A stretch of 64,000 nt of DNA from CAZPQK01 sp964588695 (lineage in GTDB: Bacteria > Krumholzibacteriota > Krumholzibacteriia > WVZY01 > JAKEHA01): contig CAZPQK010000002.1 of the NCBI GenBank assembly GCA_964588695.1, positions 372,001 to 436,000 on the forward strand, given 5' to 3'. The notes beneath the pieces are model-generated. The model made no database searches, was not told the DNA's origin, and was given only the letters and a program-made list of their open reading frames with translations. Of this stretch, positions 53,312-62,672 are shown piece after piece; the first letter of the stretch is position 1; each line of letters starts with the position of its first letter. A program made the position numbers and the translations under genes.

Positions 53312-55627
53312 TTAGCCGATGACTTTCTTGACGAGTTCTTTTACCGGACCTTCGTAGCGCTTGACGATCATCACCGGCCGCTTGGAGTAACGCGCAACTT
53401 TTTCGGTAATATCACCCAGGAACACGTTGGAGAACACGCCCTCGCGCGACGCGCCCAGCACCAACAAGTCGTAATCTGCGCCGGCCTTAACCAGGCCACT
53501 AGCCACTTGATCCGACTCGATGATGAGCTCTTCGATGTCCTCCGGTCGTCCATCTTCGGCCAGGCCGCTGTTGGCTATGGTTTGCTTGATCCAGTCGCTT
53601 GCGGTTTCCCGTTCGACCGGAGTCGCGTCTTTCTTGACCACGTTACAGACCGTAACCTTGGCATTGAACGCGTGAGAAATATCGTGCACAAATTCGCTGG
53701 CCAATCTGGCGTGCGGACCACCAGCCGTCGGCATCAAAATGCGCTTGAGTTTTTCGACGCCTTTTAGTTTGACCGCGATGAGGTCGCACGGCGCCATCTT
53801 GACCACGCGATCGGTGACTTCGCCGAAGATGCGGTCGCGGGTACTGGTGAAACCTTTCCACCCCATTAGTATCAACGTTGCTTTTTGTTTTTCGGCGGTA
53901 CGGAGGATACCGTCGGCGGGCCTATGAGCGATGCGAATGGACGTCCGCAACGGTACATTTAATTTCTGTGCGTAAGCACTAGCCGCCCGCAGTAGCGGCT
54001 GTTTGTGATGAACCAGACGCATGCCCTCGTGGATGGGCAGGCTTCGCGGCACGTCGATGACCGAAAGTGCGATAATCTCGCCGCCGCGCGCCCTCGCGAG
54101 TGGCGCCGCGAGATCCAGCAACGGCTCGACGTGATCTGGGTTGTGTAGCGGAATAAGAATTCGATAGTCGTATCCAGAATCGTCTGCGGCACTGCCCACA
54201 TCAAGCACCTTGGGTTCTTCGGCGGTCGCACCTTCCTCAAAGAAAAGAAAGTAGATGAACAAGCCGACAGCAATCCAACCGACGGTGATGTACCAGGCGC
54301 GAGGGTCGAACTGCCATTGATACACCGCAAGGAAGAGATTCAACAAAATAGCCAGCACCGGAGCAACCGGATACATTGGCACACGAAATCGCGACTTCAT
54401 TTCTGGGTGCTTACGCCGCAACGCAATCAGTGACAGGTTCACCAACGCAAACGTCAGCAGAAACATTAGACTTGCGGCAGAACCAACTGTTTGGATTGGA
54501 AAAGCCACCGCCATGACGATCACGATTACGCCGGTGGCGTAGATGGCGTTCTGTGGCGTCCGCTTTTGCGGATGGATCGTCGAAACCCGTGCGGGCAGCA
54601 TGCGATCACGCCCCATTGAATACGCGACCCGCGACGACGCCAGAATCGTGGCGTTCAAGGCGGAAGTCGTGCTCAACAGGCCGCCAAAAATGATCAACGC
54701 GATGCCGAACGCCGGCATGAAACGTGCGGCCGCTTTCACAATTGCGGTCTCCTGGTACTTGCCCAGGAACTGCCACGACGCCGACCCGTCTTCGGGGATA
54801 ATCGCGCCGATGCACACAACTAGAATAAGCAGGTAGATGGCGATGGAGATGCTTAGAGAAATCATCGTCGCCTTGGGGATGTTTTCTTCCGGGTTCCGAA
54901 TCTCCTCGGCGACCGTCGCGATCAAGTCATAGCCTTCAAACGCGATAAACGTCAGCCCCATCGCCAGGACCACACCGGTAAACCCGTTGGGCATGAACGG
55001 TCGGAACTGTGCGGTGGCTTCCGCGCCCGCGCCAAACATTGCCTTGAATCCAAAGCCAATAAAAATGGCCAGGATGATAATCTTCCCAATCGTGATGATG
55101 TTTTCGACTTTGCCAGTGACGGCAGTTCCTACAGCATTGAGATACAGAAACAAAAGCGAAACGATTAGGGTAAGGGCGACCACTGCGGTCTGGTGACCGA
55201 TCGCATCAAACACGCCCTCGGCAAACGCGGGAAAGTAGCTGTGGATGAACTCCCAAAAGTAGCTGCCGAAACCCAGGGCGTATAGCGCACACGCGATAAT
55301 GTAGCTGAACCAAAGCATCCAGCCCGATGCGAAGCCGACCGGTCCGGGAAACGCCTTTTTAATAAAGGAGTACCCACCCCCGGCTTCGGGATACGCCGAC
55401 GCGAGTTCGGCGTAGGTGAGCGCGGTCAGGAGGGTGACGACGCCGTTCAACGCGAACGCCAGAATGGCTGCAGGGCCAGCTTCGCCCGCTGCGATACCGG
55501 TGAGCACGAAAATACCGGCCCCGATCATGGCGCCGATACCGATCATGCTGGCGTCGAACAGGCCCAGACCTCGCGAAAACGCGATGTCGTCGCCCTGGGG
55601 CTGGTGGTTGGATTTTGATTTACTCAT
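53312..55627 (-). CDS. APC-superfamily amino-acid permease fused to two UspA domains
   Basis: A 771-residue protein. Residues 15-470 form a 12-helix permease: MIGIGAMIGAGIFVLTG (substrate-binding unwound helix 1), TFIAFEGYDLIATVAEEIRN (helix 6 region) and SRVAYSMGRDRMLP. This matches cationic amino acid transporter-like proteins. Residues 490-771 hold two universal stress protein domains, with ATP-loop motifs LILMGWKGFTSTRDRIFG and LLVLGASREGVFSNVFLG. Permease-Usp fusions occur in several phyla; regulation by nucleotide is supposed. The substrate is not certain. Confidence 0.88.
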   Translation of the reverse strand: MSKSKSNHQPQGDDIAFSRGLGLFDASMIGIGAMIGAGIFVLTGIAAGEAGPAAILAFALNGVVTLLTALTYAELASAYPEAGGGYSFIKKAFPGPVGFASGWMLWFSYIIACALYALGFGSYFWEFIHSYFPAFAEGVFDAIGHQTAVVALTLIVSLLFLYLNAVGTAVTGKVENIITIGKIIILAIFIGFGFKAMFGAGAEATAQFRPFMPNGFTGVVLAMGLTFIAFEGYDLIATVAEEIRNPEENIPKATMISLSISIAIYLLILVVCIGAIIPEDGSASWQFLGKYQETAIVKAAARFMPAFGIALIIFGGLLSTTSALNATILASSRVAYSMGRDRMLPARVSTIHPQKRTPQNAIYATGVIVIVMAVAFPIQTVGSAASLMFLLTFALVNLSLIALRRKHPEMKSRFRVPMYPVAPVLAILLNLFLAVYQWQFDPRAWYITVGWIAVGLFIYFLFFEEGATAEEPKVLDVGSAADDSGYDYRILIPLHNPDHVEPLLDLAAPLARARGGEIIALSVIDVPRSLPIHEGMRLVHHKQPLLRAASAYAQKLNVPLRTSIRIAHRPADGILRTAEKQKATLILMGWKGFTSTRDRIFGEVTDRVVKMAPCDLIAVKLKGVEKLKRILMPTAGGPHARLASEFVHDISHAFNAKVTVCNVVKKDATPVERETASDWIKQTIANSGLAEDGRPEDIEELIIESDQVASGLVKAGADYDLLVLGASREGVFSNVFLGDITEKVARYSKRPVMIVKRYEGPVKELVKKVIG

Positions 55628-55860
55628 ATAATAATGACCGGTTGATCGGCCGGGAGCATACGACCGGCGTGAGGCGATTGCAAGAATCGACTCTGGCTGC
55701 GGCGTAGCCAGTCGCGAGTCGTGGCCGGGAACGGGAACTCCCCGACGACTTTAACGTTAAACCTATCATTCGGTTACGCGATCGCGCGAACCGCATGACT
55801 AAGGCGCCTGCCCCCTTGAGTCTAGCCGCCCGGTCAGGTATCGTACCCGTAGAGGAACCC

Positions 55861-56496
55861 ATGAAACCCATTGTCCCCCCTGCACTTGAGGAGTACTGCC
55901 GCCAGCACTCCATCCCGTCCGATGCGACGTTCGATGCCATCGAAGCGTACACAAACACTCACACCGAGCTGCCCCAGATGATGCTGGGCCCGCTCGCGGG
56001 TGCGCTACTGACGGTACTCGCCAAATCCGCCAACGCCCGTAATGCCTTGGAAATTGGGACGTTTACCGGCTATTCCAGCCTGGCGATCGCCCGTGGTCTG
56101 GCCGACGACGGCCAGCTGACAACTGTAGATATCAACCCGGAAACCACGGCGAAGGCGAGGGAATTCTGGGGCCGACACCCCGATGGGGTGAAGATTTCCG
56201 CTCTGATCGGACCGGCGCTGGATATCGTAGGGACGCTTGTCGAACCGTTTGATTTTGTTTTTATCGACGCCGACAAGGGCAATTACATTAACTACTGGGA
56301 AGCAGTGATCACGAAGGTTCGCGCGGGCGGCTTGATCGTCGCCGATAACACTTTGTGGAGCGGCGATATTATCGCGCCCCAAGACGATGACGGGCACTCG
56401 TTGGCCGCCTTCAACCAACACGTGGCCAAAGACACCCGTGTTGACGTCGCGCTGCTAACGGTTCGCGACGGCATGACCGTCGCTTGCAAACGATAA
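55861..56496 (+). CDS. Class I SAM-dependent O-methyltransferase (CCoAOMT-like)
   Basis: A 211-residue protein from ATG 55861 after AGAGGAA. It has the caffeoyl-CoA O-methyltransferase-like layout: LEIGTFTGYSSLAIARGL (SAM loop), LTTVDINPETTAKA (acidic residue for ribose), FDFVFIDADKGNYINYWE (metal Asp) and IVADNTLWSGDI (Asp-Asn). A divalent metal is therefore expected. The methyl acceptor is a catechol-type group in studied members; here unknown. Confidence 0.9.
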   Translation: MKPIVPPALEEYCRQHSIPSDATFDAIEAYTNTHTELPQMMLGPLAGALLTVLAKSANARNALEIGTFTGYSSLAIARGLADDGQLTTVDINPETTAKAREFWGRHPDGVKISALIGPALDIVGTLVEPFDFVFIDADKGNYINYWEAVITKVRAGGLIVADNTLWSGDIIAPQDDDGHSLAAFNQHVAKDTRVDVALLTVRDGMTVACKR

Positions 56497-56530
56497 CGCA
56501 ATTAGGAAACACTAACTCCGGACCATCATT

Positions 56531-58342
56531 ATGAACATTCGACGAACGATTGCCGCCGCTTATGCCCTGCTCTGCTTCGCGTTACCCGTGGGGGCGATCG
56601 ACCTGGCACCTTCCTACGGGCCGGTGGCATTTGAAACCGTCGCTTCGCTGACGTCGGCGCCGCAGGGTGGCACAATTCAGGTTGCGATCACTCTGGACAT
56701 TAGCCATCCGTGGCACGTCAACGCGCACGAACCGGGGGGCGAGTTCGCCGTTCCTACCGAACTGGTCATTAACGCTCCCGAAGGTTTCAGCGTTACCGAG
56801 ATCGTTTACCCGCGTGGGCACAAGAAGAAGTTGGAGTTCTCGGAAGACGAGCTTTGGCTGTATGAAGGGAAAACCTCAATTGGCGTCGCGCTGACTGTCG
56901 CGGCGGACGCGCCTGTCGGCGACGCGAGGCTCACCGGAACGCTTACCTATCAGGCGTGCGACAACGAAAAATGCCTGCTGCCCGAATCCGAAGACATTGC
57001 CATAACCATTTCCGTCACTCCGCCAACAACGGCGGTTGACCAGAACCAGCCGGAGTTGTTTTCTACGATCGCTTTTGGCGAAACTCCCGATGCCAAAGCC
57101 GGGGCGGCCGGCACCTTCGGCGACATCTTTGCCGGTCGTGGCCTGATCGCTTCGTTCCTGCTGGTGTTTCTGGGCGGACTCGCGCTTAATCTTACGCCCT
57201 GCGTATACCCGATGATTCCAATCACGGTGAGCTACTTCGGCGGACAGTCGGGCGGCGGAAGTGGGCGCACTCTCCTTTATGCCGCGCTATACGTTCTGGG
57301 AATGGCAGTTATGTATTCCACGCTGGGGCTGATCGCGTCGCTAACCGGCAGCTTGTTTGGTGGCGCGTTGCAAAACCCGATTGTCGTGGTCGCAGTCGCA
57401 TTGGTGATGGTGACGCTTAGCCTGTCGATGTTCGGGCTTTACGAAATCCAGATACCGGCCAGGCTGGCGGGCACGGCCGGGACCGCCAAACAGGGCAGCG
57501 TCGGGGCGTTCTTAATGGGACTTACCGTCGGTATCGTTGCCGCGCCGTGTATCGGACCTTTCGTGCTTGGGCTGTTGACCTTCGTGGGCAACAAAGCCGA
57601 TCCGGTTCTGGGCTTTTCGATGTTCTTTGTTCTCGCGTTGGGACTGGGCTTGCCATTCTTGATCCTTGCCGTCGCGTCAGGAAAAATCTCAACACTTCCG
57701 CGCTCTGGCGAATGGATGGATTGGGTCAAGCGCCTGTTCGGATTCATCTTGCTAGGGATGGCGTTGTTTTTTCTGCGCACTCTAATTCCGGACGTGGTCT
57801 ACCTGATCGGCCTGGCAGCGTTGTTTATCATCGGCGGTATCTGGCTGGGCTACGTCGTGAAGACCGGCACCAAGATGATCGCGATCAACGCGCTCAAGCG
57901 CACGGTCGGCGTTCTGGCTCCGTTGTTTGGTCTTTATTTGCTGGCGGCACCCGGCAACTTGTACGGACGGGGCGATGTCCACGGCATCGATTGGCTTGCC
58001 TACGACGAACAGGCCATCAGCGCTGCCGCCGAGACCGGCAGGCCGGTAGTCATCGACTTCTCTGCCGAGTGGTGCATCCCGTGCAAAGAGCTTGACCACC
58101 GAACCTTCAACCAACCGGAAGTCGTCACGGCGTCGGAGAGTTTCGTTCCACTAAAAGCGGACCTGACCAAGTCGGGTTCTCCAGAAGTCAAGGCGTTGCG
58201 CGAAAAGTACGCGATCTCCGGCGTTCCCACGATTGTGTTCATCGACAGCAGCGGCAAGGAACGCACAGACTTGCGAGTGACCGGGTTTATCCCCAAGGAT
58301 GTGTTCCTGGACAAGATCGCGGCGATGCACGGAAACAGCTAG
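56531..58342 (+). CDS. dsbD: Thiol:disulfide interchange protein DsbD
   Basis: A 603-residue three-domain protein. The signal peptide (residues 1-22) leads to a periplasmic alpha domain with CDNEKC near residue 147. The CcdA-like membrane domain (about 200-460) has NLTPCVYPMIPITVSYFGG and GIVAAPCIGPFVLGLLTF, the two redox cysteines. A thioredoxin-like gamma domain follows with AEWCIPCKELD (Cys515, Cys518) and the cis-proline in SGVPTIVFID. It moves electrons from cytoplasmic thioredoxin to exported thiol proteins; the TlpA-like and DUF1573 proteins at 60543-63680 are possible clients. Confidence 0.93.
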   Translation: MNIRRTIAAAYALLCFALPVGAIDLAPSYGPVAFETVASLTSAPQGGTIQVAITLDISHPWHVNAHEPGGEFAVPTELVINAPEGFSVTEIVYPRGHKKKLEFSEDELWLYEGKTSIGVALTVAADAPVGDARLTGTLTYQACDNEKCLLPESEDIAITISVTPPTTAVDQNQPELFSTIAFGETPDAKAGAAGTFGDIFAGRGLIASFLLVFLGGLALNLTPCVYPMIPITVSYFGGQSGGGSGRTLLYAALYVLGMAVMYSTLGLIASLTGSLFGGALQNPIVVVAVALVMVTLSLSMFGLYEIQIPARLAGTAGTAKQGSVGAFLMGLTVGIVAAPCIGPFVLGLLTFVGNKADPVLGFSMFFVLALGLGLPFLILAVASGKISTLPRSGEWMDWVKRLFGFILLGMALFFLRTLIPDVVYLIGLAALFIIGGIWLGYVVKTGTKMIAINALKRTVGVLAPLFGLYLLAAPGNLYGRGDVHGIDWLAYDEQAISAAAETGRPVVIDFSAEWCIPCKELDHRTFNQPEVVTASESFVPLKADLTKSGSPEVKALREKYAISGVPTIVFIDSSGKERTDLRVTGFIPKDVFLDKIAAMHGNS

Positions 58343-58385
58343 CTTTGCCGGTGACATCGTGTCCCCGACACGTTAATCTGATCGT

Positions 58386-59243
58386 ATGAAACTGGTAAGT
58401 TTTGGAGAGGCCGGGAGGGAGCGTCCCGGCCTCTTCCATGATCAATACATTCTCGATCTGGGCGCTGCCGACCCCAAGCTACCACAAACCGTGCGCGACC
58501 TGCTGGCGCACGAGTTGCTGGATGGTCTCCGCGATCGTTTCGGTGCGGTCGACTCCTGGCCGAAAAGCGCAACCCTAAGACGCGACAACCTGCGACTGGG
58601 CCCCCCGATCACCAACCCAAGCAAGATCATTTGCCTCGGCCTGAATTACCGCGACCACGCCGCCGAGCAAGGTAAAACGGTCCCAGCGAAACCGCTGTTG
58701 TTTTCCAAGGGCCCAAACGTTCTTTGTGGTCATGGCGATGCCGTCGGGTACCCCACCGAAGCCGATCAGATAGACCACGAAGTCGAACTAGCGTTTGTTG
58801 TTGGCAAACGCGCGACCCGTGTTGCAATGAAAGACGCCTGGCCTTACGTCGCAGGGTACGGCGTGTTTATGGACTTAAGCGCGCGCGATCTGCAGTACAC
58901 GGAGAAGCAGTGGTTTAGAGCAAAGAGTATCGACGGTTTTGGCCCGTTCGGTCCCTATTTGGTTACCGCCGACGAAGTCGGTAATCCACACGATCTAAAC
59001 ATTGCGATCGACGTCAATGGCGTAACCAGGCAGGCAAGTAACACCGGCCAGATGGCGTTTACGGTGCCGTTCCTGATTCATCACCTCTCTCAAACCATGA
59101 CACTTGAACCGGGCGATATCGTCGCCACCGGAACGCCAGGCGGAGTTGGTGTGTTTGAAGATCCACCGCGCTTTCTTCAACGCGGCGACACCCTTACGGC
59201 GCGCATCGATAAGCTGGGAACCCTACAGGTGACATTACGATAA
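58386..59243 (+). CDS. Fumarylacetoacetate hydrolase family protein
   Basis: A 285-residue FAH-fold enzyme. The N-terminal third is the small domain (MKLVSFGEAGRERPGLF). The catalytic domain has IICLGLNYRDHAAEQGKTVP, the metal ligands in DHEVELAFVVGKRAT, the block GYGVFMDLSARDLQYTEKQW and the end TGTPGGVGVFEDPPRFLQRG. Members cleave or decarboxylate beta-keto acids or hydrate 2-oxo acids. Most similar in layout to acylpyruvase-type proteins (FAHD1-like); the exact substrate is open. Confidence 0.9.
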   Translation: MKLVSFGEAGRERPGLFHDQYILDLGAADPKLPQTVRDLLAHELLDGLRDRFGAVDSWPKSATLRRDNLRLGPPITNPSKIICLGLNYRDHAAEQGKTVPAKPLLFSKGPNVLCGHGDAVGYPTEADQIDHEVELAFVVGKRATRVAMKDAWPYVAGYGVFMDLSARDLQYTEKQWFRAKSIDGFGPFGPYLVTADEVGNPHDLNIAIDVNGVTRQASNTGQMAFTVPFLIHHLSQTMTLEPGDIVATGTPGGVGVFEDPPRFLQRGDTLTARIDKLGTLQVTLR

Positions 59244-59244
59244 C

Positions 59245-60450
59245 GTGAGTAGCAGATCTCTCCTTATAATTTCCCCGTGGGCCGATCCCTGGTCGTTGGG
59301 ATCGCAAGCAGGCGTCGCGGACGACGTCCACTTCGTCCGCGGTTTTCAACGAGCCGGCTGGCGTATTCAGTTTTTGTCTCCCGAAGGGGCAACTGACGAA
59401 GACCTCGATCGTGTTGAACGCTACACGTATCGAAATTTCTTTGAAGAAACCGAACACTACCCGGTTGCATTGAAGCGACTGACCTGGACCAGGCGCTTCG
59501 AAAAGATCGTGACACCGCTGGCGGAGTCGCTGGTGGAGTCGACCAACCCGGACATGGTTCTCGGCCATTCCCACTACACCGCTCCGGTCACACACCATTT
59601 GCGCAAACGGTTTGGGATCCCCACCGTGGTTAAACTTTTCGGCGTAATGGACCTGGTTCACACGCATTGGCCGGCTTGGAAATATCGGTTCAAGAACCAC
59701 GAGCAGCTGCGGGCGTTGAGATTCGAGCAAGATGGGTGGATTGTTCTCGACGACGGAACTCGCGGCGACGAGATACTCGTCGAACGCGGGATCCCAGAAG
59801 ACCGGGTCCACTTTTTGCCCAACGGTATTGACGTGCAGTGGGGCAACCTTGCAGTTAACCGACGCGAGACACGCGCTGAATGGGAAATTCCCGACGATGC
59901 GATCGCGGTGCTATTCCTGGCGCGGCTGGTAAAGTCGAAGCGGCCGGAAGATTTCATACGGGCCGCCGCCGAAGCCGCCCGAAACACTGGGCGTAAGCTC
60001 GCCTTCGTAGTCGCCGGCGACGGCGACCTTCGGGACGCGTGCGAAAAACTCGCGGACGACCTCAGCCTGGGCGACCAAATAACCTTTTTGGGTGCCGTCC
60101 CCCACGACTCGGTTGCGGAGCTCATGCACAGCTGCGACATGTTCGTTACTTGCAGCAGCCTGTCAAACATGGCAATCCCGACGTGCGAAGCTCTAGTGTG
60201 CGCGCTGCCGGTGGTTACTTACAACGTCGGCGACACCGGCAAGGTGGTCGTGGATGGCGAAACGGGGCGACTGGTCGCCGACGGTGATACCGTCGCACTG
60301 GGACAAGCGATTGCAGCGCTGGCCGACGACGACGACAGGCGGAATCTCCTGGGTGAGAACGCAAGTCAGTTCGCCCAGCACACATTTACCGGATGGGCCG
60401 AACGCATCCAAATGGAAATCGACCTGTTCGACTCGTTGCTGGACCCCTAA
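59245..60450 (+). CDS. Glycosyltransferase family 4 protein
   Basis: A 401-residue GT-B enzyme starting at GTG 59245, one base after the FAH gene. The N-terminal domain has LLIISPWADPWSLGSQAG and MVLGHSHYTAPVTHHLRKRF; the C-terminal GT4 domain has AVLFLARLVKSKRPEDFIRA, FVVAGDGDLRDACEKLADDL and the E-x7-E-like NMAIPTCEALVCALPVVTYN. The sugar and acceptor cannot be told. Confidence 0.9.
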   Translation: MSSRSLLIISPWADPWSLGSQAGVADDVHFVRGFQRAGWRIQFLSPEGATDEDLDRVERYTYRNFFEETEHYPVALKRLTWTRRFEKIVTPLAESLVESTNPDMVLGHSHYTAPVTHHLRKRFGIPTVVKLFGVMDLVHTHWPAWKYRFKNHEQLRALRFEQDGWIVLDDGTRGDEILVERGIPEDRVHFLPNGIDVQWGNLAVNRRETRAEWEIPDDAIAVLFLARLVKSKRPEDFIRAAAEAARNTGRKLAFVVAGDGDLRDACEKLADDLSLGDQITFLGAVPHDSVAELMHSCDMFVTCSSLSNMAIPTCEALVCALPVVTYNVGDTGKVVVDGETGRLVADGDTVALGQAIAALADDDDRRNLLGENASQFAQHTFTGWAERIQMEIDLFDSLLDP

Positions 60451-60483
60451 CCGTCCGGTTTCAGTTCAATCCCGCAATAACAC

Positions 60484-60515
60484 AAAAGCGCCGATCGGGT
60501 TGGATCGGCGCCTTG
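60484..60515. terminator. Rho-independent terminator between convergent genes
   Basis: A perfect 9-bp stem, GCGCCGATC with GATCGGCGC, around a six-base loop, extended by A-T pairs past one mismatch. A TTTT run follows on the minus strand, so it mainly ends the redox operon; it may also serve the rightward glycosyltransferase gene. Confidence 0.88.
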
Positions 60516-60542
60516 CGTTAAAACTCTTTTACGGCGAATTGC

Positions 60543-61583
60543 CTAGGACGATTCGGCCAGCAATTCCTTAACCCGCCGCTCAAGCTGGTTGCCCCGAAGC
60601 GACTTGTAACGGATGTTGCCGTCGCGATCTACCAGAAACGTCGCCGGAATCGACGAGACCGAATAGCGCATCGCGATGTCGTTTTGCCAGTACTTGCCAT
60701 CGAAATACTGCGGCCACGGAATCTTGTTTTGCTTCAGATACGCGTCCAACGCCTTGCGGTCGCGATCGAGCGAAATACCCACAATCTCGAAACCATCGTC
60801 TTTGTACTTCGAGTAGACCTTTTTCACCGTCGGCATCTCGGCCACGCACGGACCGCACCAGGTCGCCCAGAAGTCAATCAGTAGTACTTTGCCTTTGTAC
60901 TTGTCCGGCGAAATCTTACTACCGTCGATTCCGGTCACTTCAAACGGCATGATCGGCTGCCCCACCGCCAGTTTGCGCTCGGACGATAGACCGGCAATCT
61001 CCTGCTGCACCATTTGCGTCAGACGGCTGTCAATGTCACCAAACTCGCCGCCGACAATTTTCAGGTGTTTTTCCGCCATGTCAAAGTCGCCGGTTCCTTT
61101 GGCGGCTTGCGCAAGGTAGTAGTGTGCGTAAGCCATATTCGGGCGATTGTCTGCGGGGCCACCCTTGATGTAATCGACCAAAAGCTTCTTCGCTTTTTTG
61201 GAATTCTGCGTCTGCACATTAATGATGCCGGCGTGAAGCCGCGCTTCATATGCTTGCGACGTGCCGGAATAGTCGGAGGCGAAAGCAATCAGGCGCCCCT
61301 CAATTTCCTGCAGCGCCGACATTTGCTCGTCGGGAGTACGGGCGCTTCGTACCTTGGTCTGCAGCTCTTGAAGGGCGACTTGCAGGTTGTCCCATGCTGT
61401 CGCCGCTTCCGACTCGCTGGCTTGGGCCAACGCTCCATCGGGAGTCGAAGCGACTTCGGAGGAACTGTCCAAAGCATTCTCGCTCGCGGTTTCCACCGAA
61501 GTTGCCTTGTCAGCCGTCAGGAACCAACCCGTAGCAGCGCCAACCGCAACAATGATGATCCCCAGGATAATCTTGTTCTTCAT
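60543..61583 (-). CDS. Membrane-anchored TlpA-like thioredoxin with helical repeat domain
   Basis: A 346-residue protein. An N-terminal anchor (IILGIIIVAVGAATGWFL) is followed by a Ser/Ala/Glu linker, then helices resembling TPR repeats (about residues 65-195, with AHYYLAQAAKGTGDFDMAEK), and a TlpA/ResA-type domain from about 205. The redox motif is FWATWCGPCVAEMP, with the cis-proline in VSSIPATFLVDRDG. It faces the periplasm and probably reduces protein disulfides. It is the last gene of a leftward locus with two DUF1573 proteins. Confidence 0.9.
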   Translation of the reverse strand: MKNKIILGIIIVAVGAATGWFLTADKATSVETASENALDSSSEVASTPDGALAQASESEAATAWDNLQVALQELQTKVRSARTPDEQMSALQEIEGRLIAFASDYSGTSQAYEARLHAGIINVQTQNSKKAKKLLVDYIKGGPADNRPNMAYAHYYLAQAAKGTGDFDMAEKHLKIVGGEFGDIDSRLTQMVQQEIAGLSSERKLAVGQPIMPFEVTGIDGSKISPDKYKGKVLLIDFWATWCGPCVAEMPTVKKVYSKYKDDGFEIVGISLDRDRKALDAYLKQNKIPWPQYFDGKYWQNDIAMRYSVSSIPATFLVDRDGNIRYKSLRGNQLERRVKELLAESS

Positions 61584-61633
61584 AGTGTCTGTCCTCTCTG
61601 GTCCTTCGTTAGACGGCGACCGATGGAGAATCC

Positions 61634-62653
61634 TTACATAGATCGAGCGACGAGTTTCACTCTAATGGTCGGCTCTTTCGGATCGTTGGTGTGGATCACC
61701 ATTTCGCCCTTTTCAACCTGCCGAGGTTGCGAACGCTTTGGCGGATCGAACGTCACCTGCACGCGATAATGGCGACCCGGAATATTGTTCACCACTTCCG
61801 CGGAAAAGTTGGGCGACGAAAATTCGACGTTGGTTACTTCGAACTCACCCAGGTTACGAACCAAATTGACGTTCCGCACGACCGGATTGCCCTTTTTGTC
61901 GCTGGTTTCAAACTGAACGCGGCCAAAATTAACGGTCGACGGTTGCGCAGTGATCGTTCCTTTAGTGATTACGTTTACCTGCAGCGTGTGCTGAGGCCAG
62001 GCTTCACTATTGGTATAAAGAGTGAGCGTTCCCTGCTGATTAACGGTTGACGACTTGGCCGCTTCGGTCTTGCTTAAGCGAACCTTGAATTCGCCAGGGT
62101 TGGCACCCTTTTCCACCGACTGCGTCATAAGATCTTCAAGGTCGGTTTCGAAACCGGTAATTTTTAGCTTCAGGTCTTTCTCGTTGGAACGAATGGTGAA
62201 CAGCTTGTCCGCGTCTTCGCCAACCTGACCTTCAAGATAAAGTCGATTACCGGGCGTTATTTCCAGGTACGGAATCTCGTTGCCCGCGATGGTCAAGTTG
62301 AAGGTTCGCCGATCCGGGTCGTTGCAATGCACGACCGCGGTCTTCGTCCACTTACCGGTTACTTTACTCCCGTCAAGCACCAGCTTGATTGCACCTTTCT
62401 TGCCCGGCGCAATAACGCGATCGTAGTCGGCAACCGTGCAACCACATCCGGGCTTCACGTCGCTGATCAACAAATCCGCCGCACCAGTGTTCTCGATGGT
62501 GAACGTGGCTTCGTACTTTTCTTGTTGAAACACATCGCCAAAATCGTGACGCATTTCCTTGATATGAAGTTTCGGCTCGTCGGCTGCCGAAGCAACGCCG
62601 GTAGAAACTGCCAACACGGTCATGATCGCTAATATTGCTACTTTGAACTTCAT
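61634..62653 (-). CDS. DUF1573 protein with intact CxC motif
   Basis: A 339-residue exported protein; GGAGGAACG precedes ATG 62653. The signal peptide (residues 1-24) is followed by a DUF1573 domain (about 30-120) with HDFGDVFQQEKYEATFTIEN and DVKPGCGCTVADYDRVI (Cys70, Cys72), then two further Ig-like beta domains, the last with VTFDPPKRSQPRQVEKGEMV and IHTNDPKEPTIRVKL. DUF1573 proteins are Ig/ASH-like exported proteins of unknown function. It is paralogous along its whole length to the next gene, which has TGA in place of the first motif cysteine. Confidence 0.88.
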   Translation of the reverse strand: MKFKVAILAIMTVLAVSTGVASAADEPKLHIKEMRHDFGDVFQQEKYEATFTIENTGAADLLISDVKPGCGCTVADYDRVIAPGKKGAIKLVLDGSKVTGKWTKTAVVHCNDPDRRTFNLTIAGNEIPYLEITPGNRLYLEGQVGEDADKLFTIRSNEKDLKLKITGFETDLEDLMTQSVEKGANPGEFKVRLSKTEAAKSSTVNQQGTLTLYTNSEAWPQHTLQVNVITKGTITAQPSTVNFGRVQFETSDKKGNPVVRNVNLVRNLGEFEVTNVEFSSPNFSAEVVNNIPGRHYRVQVTFDPPKRSQPRQVEKGEMVIHTNDPKEPTIRVKLVARSM

Positions 62654-62672
62654 CGTTCCTCCGAAAACGAAA

